Assembly: GCA_947452365.1 (NCBI GenBank)
Contig: CANGCO010000006.1
Span: 1 to 64,000 of the forward strand
Direction of reading: 5' to 3'
Source: Caulobacteraceae bacterium
Lineage (GTDB): Bacteria > Pseudomonadota > Alphaproteobacteria > Caulobacterales > Caulobacteraceae
Length of the DNA: 64,000 bases
Shown: in pieces, positions 17,107-25,029 of the stretch
Layout: each line of letters begins with the position of its first letter
How positions within the stretch are numbered: position 1 is the stretch's first letter
Notes under the pieces: generated by a model
Database searches by the model: none
The model's input: the letters and a program-made list of their open reading frames with translations, nothing else
What the model was told of the DNA's origin: nothing
Position numbers and translations under genes: made by a program

Positions 17107-17522
17107 GAGCGCGTTTGTCCGCCATCAACAACCAGTATGGTTCCGGTAATAAACGCCGCCCGGGCCGAGGCTAGAAACACCACCGCATCGGCGACATCTT
17201 GCGGTGCCCCGAGCCTGTTTTGGGGCACCTCTCGGGCCAGCATGGCGGCAAACGCCTCAGGACTGTCCTTGGATTTGCGATCCCATACGCCGCCGGGGAA
17301 GCCAATATTGCCAGGCGCGACGCCATTGATGCGAATTTGGTCGGCGGCATATGCCCAGGCCGACGATCCGAGCGCCTGACAAGCGGATGCTAAATCTTCG
17401 GGGTTGCGGCCGGTCAAAATTACCTGACAATCATGGTCGATAAAGGCCTGGGCAATGGCCAGACCAATACCGCGACTGGCCCCGCCAACCAGCACGACCT
17501 TATTGTCGAGTTCAAGTTTCAT
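17100..17522 (-). pseudogene. Classical SDR with an in-frame internal deletion
   Basis: The 140-residue frame starts as a normal SDR (VVLVGGASRGIGLAIAQAF, then VILTGRN) and ends as one (IRINGVAPGNIGFPGG, then FITGTILVVDGG), but the middle is missing. After about residue 55 (ACQALGSS) it jumps to WAYAADQIRING, so roughly 100 residues are lost, including the NNAG strand, the catalytic Ser and YxxxK. A working classical SDR is about 250 residues. The frame is intact and still joined to both neighbours by overlaps (ATGA upstream, ATGGTAG downstream), so the deletion has not broken translational coupling. It may be an inactive relic kept for coupling, or a non-catalytic partner; I judge relic more likely. 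Confidence 0.75.
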
Positions 17523-18361
17523 GCGGTCGCCATCAGGTCTATGACCAGATCACGATAGCGCATAGCGGCGGCGCAATGGTCTCCATCGGCTGCGCGCGCC
17601 GTTTGCAAGATCATCTGTCCGTCATAACCAACCGCCTCCAGCAGGGCAAAAACGGTTGCGAGATCGGCGTCACCTTCGCCCAAGGGGACGGTTGTGCCAC
17701 CAAGGCGGCGGTCCTTGACATGGACATTGAGCAGGCGTGGCGCAATGCGGGGGATTTCCAGTCTTGGTGCCCAGCCAAGGCTGGCGCTATTGCCGATATC
17801 AAAATTGATGCCGAACTGGTCGGCTGGAAAATCCGCAAGGAAGGCCATCTGGGCGTCGGGATCAAGATCGGTTTCGAAGGCTATGCGCACGCCGGTTTGC
17901 GACAAGAGCGGCTGTAGCGCCAGCAGGCTGTCCCGGAGCACGCCTTCCTGCTCTGCGTTTTCCAAGGCCCCATTATCGACCAGGGGCATGACGATCAGGT
18001 TTGCACCAATCGAAAAAGTCGCTTGCACAATGGCCGCTAGGTCCCAAAGCAATTGATCGCGTAACGGCCCCTGCGCCTTCCAGAACGGGGCCTGCATAAA
18101 GCAGTCTCCGGTAACAGAGGTGACCGCAAGGTTCCAGGTCTTGGCCAGATGCCGGATTTCGGCCTGTCCGGAGGCCAGCATGAGCGGATTGGCATTCAGT
18201 TTGTCTTGGTCGAGCGTCCATTCCATGCGCTCAAGGCCCAGTTGGTGGGCTAGGCGAAACTCGTCTCGCCAGTGGTGCCAAGGAAAGGCCTGTATCCTGC
18301 CCTCGACCAAGGGTGACAGCCGACCCTGCATAAAGCCAATGCGGCTGGACGGGCGGGTCAT
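17519..18361 (-). CDS. Sugar phosphate isomerase/epimerase (xylose-isomerase-like TIM barrel)
   Basis: A 280-residue protein of the AP-endonuclease-2/xylose-isomerase-like superfamily. Features are the N-terminal RIGFMQGRLSP, GLERMEWTLD, FETDLDPDAQM (metal-binding Glu), FGINFDIGNS (Asp) and LNVHVKDR (His and Lys), with metal ligands spread over the barrel strands. These enzymes isomerise or epimerise sugars or inositols with a divalent metal. It overlaps the SDRs on both sides by ATGA. The GFMQGRLSP opening is also found in polysaccharide-cluster members of this family, consistent with modification of a sugar precursor. Confidence 0.85.
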   Translation of the reverse strand: MTRPSSRIGFMQGRLSPLVEGRIQAFPWHHWRDEFRLAHQLGLERMEWTLDQDKLNANPLMLASGQAEIRHLAKTWNLAVTSVTGDCFMQAPFWKAQGPLRDQLLWDLAAIVQATFSIGANLIVMPLVDNGALENAEQEGVLRDSLLALQPLLSQTGVRIAFETDLDPDAQMAFLADFPADQFGINFDIGNSASLGWAPRLEIPRIAPRLLNVHVKDRRLGGTTVPLGEGDADLATVFALLEAVGYDGQMILQTARAADGDHCAAAMRYRDLVIDLMATA

Positions 18362-19119
18362 GCCAAGCCTTTCGCGGTCCAGCCGCCGTCTATGACCAGG
18401 TCTTGCCCGGTCATATAGCGCGACGCGTCACTGGCCAGAAAAATCGCCGCGCCAACCAGGTCATCAACCTCGCCCCAGCGGCCAAGACAGGTGTGATTTA
18501 ATCTCTGCGCATGCCGCACGGGGTCGGCATAGCTGGCGGCCGTCATATCGGTATGAATATAGCCCGGTGCCAGCGCATTGACCCGAATGCCCTTGGGCCC
18601 AAGATCAACCGCCAGGGCCTTGGTCAATAACCGCAGGCCTCCTTTTGCCGCGACATAGGCGGGGTTGCCTGGAAACCCGACCAGGCTGTTAATGCTGGTT
18701 ACATTGATGATGGACCCGCCGACATGCTTGGCCTCCATCAAGTCTGCAGTCGCCAGACACAAGGCATAGGCGGCGCGGAGGTTAAGATTGAGCGTTGTAT
18801 CAAAGGCCGCCTGCCATTGATCTGGACCATCCGATGTCACACTGACGCCAGCCGCATTTATCAGTATATCGATGGTCCCGAATTGGCTCTTGACCCGGTC
18901 GACCAATCCTTGTGCGTCCTTGGTGACATCGGCTGCAAGGTATTGGACCGGATGAGCAAAGGCCTGCCTTGGTTCGGGCGACCTAGCCACCCCGACCACA
19001 ATCGCCCCGGCGCTTGCCAAGCCGTCCGCTAAGGCAGCGCCAATGCCACGTGATGCCCCGGTGACCAGCGCCACCTTGCCCAGCAAAGAAAACCGCATGT
19101 CTGGGCGTGAGTCTACCAT
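18358..19119 (-). CDS. Classical short-chain dehydrogenase/reductase
   Basis: A complete 253-residue SDR. ALVTGASRGIGAAL, ILINAAGVS, INVTSINSL and YVAAKGGL supply the cofactor, structural and catalytic (Ser, Tyr, Lys) residues; IRVNALAPGYIHTDM and GQDLVIDGG complete the fold. The ORF track extends to 19212, but the ATG at 19119 overlaps the upstream stop as ATGGTAG, the same junction as at 17100-17106, so I place the start there. It follows the ThDP-dependent enzyme and may reduce its keto product, as YerF does in the yersiniose pathway; that role is inference from context. Confidence 0.88.
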   Translation of the reverse strand: MVDSRPDMRFSLLGKVALVTGASRGIGAALADGLASAGAIVVGVARSPEPRQAFAHPVQYLAADVTKDAQGLVDRVKSQFGTIDILINAAGVSVTSDGPDQWQAAFDTTLNLNLRAAYALCLATADLMEAKHVGGSIINVTSINSLVGFPGNPAYVAAKGGLRLLTKALAVDLGPKGIRVNALAPGYIHTDMTAASYADPVRHAQRLNHTCLGRWGEVDDLVGAAIFLASDASRYMTGQDLVIDGGWTAKGLA

Positions 19120-20885
19120 TGCAGCTCGGCCAGGGGGGTGGATGACAGCTTGCCATCGGGGCCAATCACGGTCTTGACCGCGGGCCCACGTGCTTCGGTG
19201 GGAGCGACACATAGATCGACAAATAGCGGCGGCCTATCCGGCGATAGGGTGTCCAGCATGGCTTCAAGGGCCGGATAGCTATCGACCCGCGCATAGTCCA
19301 GATTGAAGGCTGCCGCTATGCGCTGATAATCGGGAATAAACACGCCAGATGCGCGCCCCGCCCCGCCGGCTGATCCAAAATGGCGCATTTGCGAGGCCAG
19401 GATCGACGCGTATCCGTCATTATTAAGGACCAACAGGACAAGGCCCTTGGGGGCATAGTGCGCCAAGGTGGCGAGTTCCTGCAGGTTCAGCATCAAGCCG
19501 CCATCGGCTTCGATGCAGACGACTTGGCGGTCGGTGCCAAAGGCGGCCCCAAGGGCCTGGGGCAATCCCAATCCCATGGCCCCAAGCGAGGCCCCGAAAA
19601 AGCAGCGGCTGTTCTGGGCGGGGGCAAAGAAGCGCAAAAAGGTCTCTACCGCTTGTCCAGATCCGGTAGTGACAAACATTTTGTCTTCGGACCAGGGCGA
19701 TAGACATTGTGCTAGGCCATAGACATTGAAAATGCCGGTGTTCAAACGCTGGCGCTCATCGCCCAAATACGCGGCCCGCAGTTCAGAGCAGGTCTTGACC
19801 CAATCTTGATGGCCTCGCGTCTCGCCCATCGCCTGCATGGCCAAGGGCAGGGCGCTCAAATTGGCCAATACGGATCGACTATTGAGAATATCGGCAAATT
19901 TCTGCAATTCATGAGGATCGACATCGACAAAAACCCGCTCGGCCTGGCCGCCAAATTCAAGCCTTTGAAAGGCGGTGGTGCCAAGATCGAGCCTAGCGCC
20001 GAGGAATAGGATACGGTCGGCGCGGCCGAGGATCTGGTTTGCCGAAATTGGTGCTAGACCACCCGGCGCGCCAAAGTTCAGAGCATGGTCCCCCGGCAGA
20101 ATGTCTTGAGATAGCCAAGAAAACACAGCTGGCAGGCCTTGAGCGATGACAAGGGATCGCACCGCCTCGGCGACCCCTGCGATCCGGCAGCCATTACCGA
20201 CATAGACTAGGGGCCGTTCACCGGTCAGCAACCAGGTCAGAGCGTCCGTTAGGGCCTGAGCATCGGATGGAGATGTCCGATCTGTTTTGAGGCGGTCCCT
20301 GATCGCCTGCACGCCCCGCTGCAGATCATCCGCCGTATAGTGGAACGGCACGTTTTGGATATTGAGCGGGATTTCCACAAAGACGGGCCCGGGCCGACCG
20401 GTCAGGGCCTGGGCATAGGACTCGACCAATTGATCTTGAAAGTCTAAGGCCGACAAGCGCAAAAACCGTTTAACACAGGGCGAAATCAGGTCCTCAGACC
20501 GGACCTCTTGGGGCCCGTGGGTGCGGCAACCCAAGCGGTCAATATCAGCCGTCTTGACCTGTCCGGCCAGCACGATCAGGGGCGCAGAATCCCCATAGGC
20601 GGAACACAGGCTGGTAATGGTATTGGTCGCGCCCGGGCCAGAGGTTACGACCGCAAGGCCGGGCACCTGAAAGTTCTTGGCCTTTGCATACCCTTCCGCC
20701 CCCGCAACACAGGCCTGCTCGTGCTGATTATAGACGGCGCGAAGGTCTAAATGTGTGGCAACTGCCCGGTTCAGATACATGGCCATACCGCCCGTAAGCG
20801 TAAAGGCCACCCGAGCGCCTAGCGCAGCGGCTAGGTCAACGGCATAGCTGGCTATATTGCACTCGGTCAGATCGCGACTAAACAT
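19113..20885 (-). CDS. ThDP-dependent acetolactate-synthase-like enzyme
   Basis: A 590-residue member of the IlvB/pyruvate oxidase family. The N-terminal domain has the catalytic-type Glu in YNQHEQACVAGAEGYA, followed by VVTSGPGATN and the middle FAD/nucleotide-like domain; the C-terminal domain has the ThDP motif EADGGLMLN ... VLNNDGY. I use the ATG at 20885 instead of the track start at 21011, giving the usual length. Placed next to rfbF and rfbH, it resembles YerE, which transfers a two-carbon unit from pyruvate to a CDP-4-keto-3,6-dideoxyhexose to make a branched sugar. An ordinary acetolactate synthase would sit with ilvH or ilvC, which are absent. It is the first gene of the overlapping operon down to 16258. 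Confidence 0.85.
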   Translation of the reverse strand: MFSRDLTECNIASYAVDLAAALGARVAFTLTGGMAMYLNRAVATHLDLRAVYNQHEQACVAGAEGYAKAKNFQVPGLAVVTSGPGATNTITSLCSAYGDSAPLIVLAGQVKTADIDRLGCRTHGPQEVRSEDLISPCVKRFLRLSALDFQDQLVESYAQALTGRPGPVFVEIPLNIQNVPFHYTADDLQRGVQAIRDRLKTDRTSPSDAQALTDALTWLLTGERPLVYVGNGCRIAGVAEAVRSLVIAQGLPAVFSWLSQDILPGDHALNFGAPGGLAPISANQILGRADRILFLGARLDLGTTAFQRLEFGGQAERVFVDVDPHELQKFADILNSRSVLANLSALPLAMQAMGETRGHQDWVKTCSELRAAYLGDERQRLNTGIFNVYGLAQCLSPWSEDKMFVTTGSGQAVETFLRFFAPAQNSRCFFGASLGAMGLGLPQALGAAFGTDRQVVCIEADGGLMLNLQELATLAHYAPKGLVLLVLNNDGYASILASQMRHFGSAGGAGRASGVFIPDYQRIAAAFNLDYARVDSYPALEAMLDTLSPDRPPLFVDLCVAPTEARGPAVKTVIGPDGKLSSTPLAELQW

Positions 20886-21039
20886 GACAAGAACCAATCT
20901 TGGCTCGAATAAATTAAGCTTGGGCGACAAGGCCCGGACAATTGACCGTTTGCTGACGACTGGCGCGCACGACTCAGGTGTAAGCCCTAAAACACTTACC
21001 CAAAAATGCAAAAAATATATAGCAGGCCATAATTGTGAA

Positions 21040-21999
21040 TTAGGGCGCCTGGAAGGCTTTTAAAATGGACCTTTCAGCGATGTGTGCCTCGGTTAGAAAA
21101 ATATAGTTGGTTTCGAGTGTGTCCTCATCCACCGCTGTGATTGGACGGGCCCCTTCCTTGCCGATGCCAAAGCAGGCATATCCGTGTTGCGACAACAGGG
21201 CGATAATGTCGTTGGGGTGGTAGCCGAAGGCCCTTGACCATTTTCTCAATACTTCCAACAAGAGCACGGGCCGATCGTGTGAAAGCAGATGTGAGGCGCC
21301 CTGCATAACCATCAGCTCCGCCCCCTCGACATCGCACTTTACGATATCAATCTTGTCGGCGGCCTGTTCGGCGAGAAATGTGTCTATGGTTGTCACACTG
21401 CAGACCTGCTGCTCGGAAGCCCAATCGGGGTGCAGATCAATCATCGATGCCGCCGCCGCCGCCGACTTGGGCACACTGAAACAAAGTTCACCCAGCCGAT
21501 CACTGGCCCCGAGATTGAAGGCCCGGATCACGTCCGATAGATCGTTTAAGGCAATATTCTGCGCCAATACTTCAAATGTGCGTTTGACGGGCTCTAGGGC
21601 ATAAATGCGCCGATCGTGAGGGTTTAGTACGGCGGCGATGTGAAGCGAAAACCAGCCAATATTGGCACCTATGTCTAAAAATCGGCTTTTGCCGCGCGCC
21701 AGGGCAAGCATAAGGGCAGTCTCATTGGGCTCGTAAGCGCCCATAGCAAAAACAGCGCTTGGCGCGGCACCCCAATCATCCGTTTGCCAGACCATGCGAA
21801 CTCCGGAAGCAAGGGTTTGATAAATGCGGTCGGCCTCGATTACGATGTTGCGAATGTCAGAACCATCCAGAGCGTATTGAACGGCTTTCAGGATCGCTGA
21901 CTTGTGGCTGGCCGCCTCAATCAGTTTTTCCCGGTCGAGGGTGCCTTGATGGAATTTTTTGCGAAGAAGCGCCAAGGTTTGCTGCTCTGACATTATCAT
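21040..21999 (-). CDS. FkbM-family methyltransferase
   Basis: A 319-residue SAM-dependent methyltransferase. FLDIGANIGWFSLHIAAVL is the SAM-binding loop, YALEPVKRTFEVLAQNI follows, and DIVKCDVEGAELMVMQGA is the FkbM signature. The track starts at 22101, but the ATGs at 21999 and 21993 fit better, and the longer form would run into the PhyH gene. Probably O-methylates a sugar of the surface glycan. It is the second FkbM enzyme of the island, but it lacks the extra N-terminal domain of the one at 6678 and they are not close copies. Confidence 0.88.
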   Translation of the reverse strand: MIMSEQQTLALLRKKFHQGTLDREKLIEAASHKSAILKAVQYALDGSDIRNIVIEADRIYQTLASGVRMVWQTDDWGAAPSAVFAMGAYEPNETALMLALARGKSRFLDIGANIGWFSLHIAAVLNPHDRRIYALEPVKRTFEVLAQNIALNDLSDVIRAFNLGASDRLGELCFSVPKSAAAAASMIDLHPDWASEQQVCSVTTIDTFLAEQAADKIDIVKCDVEGAELMVMQGASHLLSHDRPVLLLEVLRKWSRAFGYHPNDIIALLSQHGYACFGIGKEGARPITAVDEDTLETNYIFLTEAHIAERSILKAFQAP

Positions 22000-22082
22000 G
22001 TGCTTTTTTGTAAAAACTGCTGATCTAGACGTTTTGGCGGCTCGGTCCGGTGTGGGTTTGGTCGGGCTTATCTGCCTCGGCC

Positions 22083-23012
22083 CTAGACCTTGTTGACACA
22101 ATTGGCCTTGAGCCGTGCCGCGCCGCTCGCATCAAGATCTTGCCGGGTAGCGCTCAAGCTCAAAGGGCCCTGAAGCGTGGCATTAACCTGGTCAATGCCG
22201 GCTGAAACGCCGGGTTTTCGCGCAAAAAGATAGCGCAGGGACAGGCGCTCATTGTCGGCGGCATCGGGCTGGGTGCCGTGCAGGGTGCAGGCATGCCAGA
22301 CTGCGGCAAACCCGGCCTTGCCCATAAGCTGTCTTTGCGGCGTGTGAACCCGCCCGCCACGTCCATCGCTATATTCCCACCCGTCCCCATCACGGGTCAG
22401 GTCGTGCGGAAACAGGGTGCCGCCCAATTTGTGGCTCTCTTCGAGCAGGAACAAGGGCGCGTCATGTGGGCCGACATCATGCAAATAGACATAGAGCGTG
22501 ACGAAATCGGCCTCGCGATCCTTGTAATCGATCAGGTCTTGATGAAAATCGATGCCATAGAAATAGGTGATGTCGCGAAACTGAGGCTTGATATAGGCCC
22601 CCAGATTATTGACCGGATTACCTGCGATCCGGGCCTTTAGCCAGGCCGGGACAATGCCGGCTGGCACCCCGCAAATCAGCTTTTTCAGCAAGATTTCGTA
22701 GCCCTCGCCAAGCAGGCTCGTCATAGCCGACACAATGGCTGGGTCTTGTTCGACAAAGGCTAGATCGGCCTCGAACTGTTCGAGCAGGTTGCGCCCGGGT
22801 TGGGGATTAACGCCGATATATTGCGGGTTGGCATCAAATTCTGCCTCGGACAGGAACAGGTCTTCACCAAAGGTCCGCAAGTGCCGGATCTTGTCTAACA
22901 GACGCCCAGCCGATGCGGCGTCAAGATCGCCGTCAAAATGATGATGGCCAAAGGCAATAAAGTCATGGATGATGGGATGTTGTTCATCCACGCGCAGTTT
23001 ATGAGCCTGCAT
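22083..23012 (-). CDS. Phytanoyl-CoA dioxygenase (PhyH) family protein
   Basis: A 309-residue Fe(II)/2-oxoglutarate-dependent dioxygenase homologue. The HxD metal motif is in YGIDFHQDLIDY; the distal His is likely CTLHGTQPD, and Arg in ERLSLRYLF would bind 2-oxoglutarate. A strong RBS (GGAGG) eight bases before the ATG at 23012 decides the start against the track's 23027. PhyH-like genes occur in polysaccharide and secondary-metabolite clusters, where they hydroxylate small molecules or lipid and sugar intermediates. It is the most upstream minus-strand gene of the island, so its promoter should lie in the AT-rich gap 23013-23181. Confidence 0.87.
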   Translation of the reverse strand: MQAHKLRVDEQHPIIHDFIAFGHHHFDGDLDAASAGRLLDKIRHLRTFGEDLFLSEAEFDANPQYIGVNPQPGRNLLEQFEADLAFVEQDPAIVSAMTSLLGEGYEILLKKLICGVPAGIVPAWLKARIAGNPVNNLGAYIKPQFRDITYFYGIDFHQDLIDYKDREADFVTLYVYLHDVGPHDAPLFLLEESHKLGGTLFPHDLTRDGDGWEYSDGRGGRVHTPQRQLMGKAGFAAVWHACTLHGTQPDAADNERLSLRYLFARKPGVSAGIDQVNATLQGPLSLSATRQDLDASGAARLKANCVNKV

Positions 23013-23181
23013 AGCAAATACCTCCATAATCCGATCTACAAAATGCGCGATTCGGTTAATGAAGGTTCGATAATACCTATTTTGGCGGCCGCTATGCCTA
23101 TTTTATGAAGATATATTATTCTATTTGTATAAAAGTCAGTCCGCCAATTTTAGGACAGGCAGCCCGAACGAGGTTGGCGCG

Positions 23182-24240
23182 CTAGACAATGGCGTTCGAT
23201 AAGGTGCCCAAGTGATCGACCACGATCGTGACCTGATCGCCCTTTTGCAAATAGGTGCGCTTGGCCAGATTGCGGGCAATATAGGCCTCGATGACTTGGG
23301 CCAGCAGGGGTTTTTTGCGGCCTCCCAACAACCAGTTCAAGACACCGCGCAAGCGGTCACCGCCGGGTACACCTTGAAAGATCGTCCCGGCGGGGGTTCC
23401 GGCCATGATCAGGGTACGGGGCGGTATCTCGCCGGCGTTGGAAAAGGCAAGCCTAGCCGTGCCCTCACGCCAGGCCCAGGTCGCATCGCGCTTGGCCCTA
23501 GCCTGGTTGAGGATTTCATCCAGATCCCAAATCCAGTCCGTAACCGGCCCTGATTGCCGCACACGGCCATTGACCGATAATTGCAGGTCAAGGTCCCTAA
23601 CAAAGGTTTTCAGATCGCGCGCTACAACAAACATATCCCCGACCGGCAGGAAGCCTGGCCCGCTCTTGCCGGTGGTAAAGCCCTTGCCCGATTGTGGATC
23701 CTTCAGATCGACATGGCGCATTAGTGCGGCGCGGTCGGTGACGTCATTGCCAAGGATCAAGCCGCCCTGAACCGGTGCTTCTAGGCCAAGCGGTTTTAGG
23801 ACAATGAGACATAACTCCACCTCATAATCGAGCAAGCCGTCGGTCATCGGAATATCGGCGCGTGGACCGGTTGGCGTGACATATTTGGGAAACAAGAAGG
23901 GCCGGATCTGGACCGCTGATTCCTTGGCGTGTTCGGGATAATTGGTGCCAACGGCGATGTGCTCTGAGGTCAGGTCGACGGGCTGATCAAGGTCGCAGGC
24001 AGCAACCGTGATTGGGGTCTTGGCCGCCGTGATGACCGCTTGCAGGGCCTCATAGCCCAGCCGATTGACCAGATCGATCGGGTCTTCGCTCGGGTCAGAT
24101 TTCAGCGCGGTTAGATCAATGCCCGAGACGACGTCCTGATCATAGGCGGTCACGGCCAGAATCTGTCCGCCCTTGGCCGGTAACAGCCTGGCAAAGCTCA
24201 GGGCCTGATCGAGGGGAGCAATCTTGACGGTGTTTGTCAT
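23182..24240 (-). CDS. Fumarylacetoacetate hydrolase (FAH) family protein
   Basis: A 352-residue FAH-fold protein. DYEVELCLIV provides the Glu-x-Glu metal ligands, GLILGNDVTDRA the next metal-binding Asp, and GKGFTTGKSGPGFLPVGD the substrate loop; IMAGTPAGT is the C-terminal signature. FAH-family enzymes hydrolyse or decarboxylate diketoacids at the end of aromatic ring-cleavage pathways. It follows the SDR at 24250 by ten bases, and together with the FAD monooxygenase forms a three-gene minus-strand operon opposite a TetR regulator. The ring-hydroxylating partner suggests aromatic or terpenoid breakdown; the substrate cannot be named. Confidence 0.9.
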   Translation of the reverse strand: MTNTVKIAPLDQALSFARLLPAKGGQILAVTAYDQDVVSGIDLTALKSDPSEDPIDLVNRLGYEALQAVITAAKTPITVAACDLDQPVDLTSEHIAVGTNYPEHAKESAVQIRPFLFPKYVTPTGPRADIPMTDGLLDYEVELCLIVLKPLGLEAPVQGGLILGNDVTDRAALMRHVDLKDPQSGKGFTTGKSGPGFLPVGDMFVVARDLKTFVRDLDLQLSVNGRVRQSGPVTDWIWDLDEILNQARAKRDATWAWREGTARLAFSNAGEIPPRTLIMAGTPAGTIFQGVPGGDRLRGVLNWLLGGRKKPLLAQVIEAYIARNLAKRTYLQKGDQVTIVVDHLGTLSNAIV

Positions 24241-24249
24241 GACGTGATC

Positions 24250-25029
24250 CTAGACCAGACCGCGATAGGAGCCGCCGTCCATTTGTAATTGCTGACCCGA
24301 AATAAACCCGGCCTGGGCGCTGCACAAATAGGCGCAGGCATCGCCAAATTCGCTGGGCTGGCCAAAACGCTTGGCGGCGATGGAATTGGCGATTTCCTCG
24401 CGCGCCTGTTCATAAGTGATGTTTTTCATCGCCACCATGAGCCGGGCCATCTGCTGTTGGCGCTCTGTATCGAACCGCTCGGGCAAAAGGCTATTAATGG
24501 TAACATTATCCGCCGCTACCTCTGGCGCGAGGGCCTTGCAGGCTGCGGTCAGGCCGGTGCGGGCGGCGGTGGACAGGCCCATGGGTGCGGCCGGTGACTT
24601 GACCATGGCACTGGTAATATTGACGATCCGGCCAAATTTGCGCGCCTGCATGCCCGGTAGGACACCGCGGATCAGCATCAGGGCGGGCAACATATTGGCA
24701 TTAATCGCACCGAGCCATGCGGCCTCGTCCCAATTGGCAAAATAGCCCGGCGGTGGGCCGGAATTATTATTAACCAGAATATCGACCTCGCCTGCCTCAG
24801 CCAGCAGGCTGGCGCGGCCTTGGGTCTCGCCAAGATCAGCGACCAGGGCATGGACCGTTGCGCCAGTGTCCTTGGCGATCTGGGCGCGAGCAGCCTCAAG
24901 CTTTTCGCCGTCGCGGCCATTAATCATGACCTCGGCCCCCTCGCGCGCCAAAGAAAAGGCGCAGGCATAGCCAAGGCCTTGGGATGAGGCGCAAACCAGG
25001 GCGCGGCGGCCCTTAAGACCCAAATCCAT
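24250..25029 (-). CDS. Atypical SDR lacking the YxxxK active site
   Basis: A 259-residue SDR with a near-normal cofactor loop (LVCASSQGLGYA) and NNNSG in place of NNAG. The catalytic region reads VNITSAMVK, then LSTAARTGL, where classical SDRs have YxxxK: there is no Tyr, and Arg replaces the Lys. This LSxxAR-type variant is a recognised SDR subgroup, so loss of catalysis cannot be assumed. INSLLPERFDTERQ and FISGQQLQMDGG complete the fold. The start overlaps the stop of the FAD monooxygenase (TAATG) and GGAG lies seven bases upstream. It is the middle gene of the monooxygenase-SDR-FAH operon. Confidence 0.87.
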   Translation of the reverse strand: MDLGLKGRRALVCASSQGLGYACAFSLAREGAEVMINGRDGEKLEAARAQIAKDTGATVHALVADLGETQGRASLLAEAGEVDILVNNNSGPPPGYFANWDEAAWLGAINANMLPALMLIRGVLPGMQARKFGRIVNITSAMVKSPAAPMGLSTAARTGLTAACKALAPEVAADNVTINSLLPERFDTERQQQMARLMVAMKNITYEQAREEIANSIAAKRFGQPSEFGDACAYLCSAQAGFISGQQLQMDGGSYRGLV

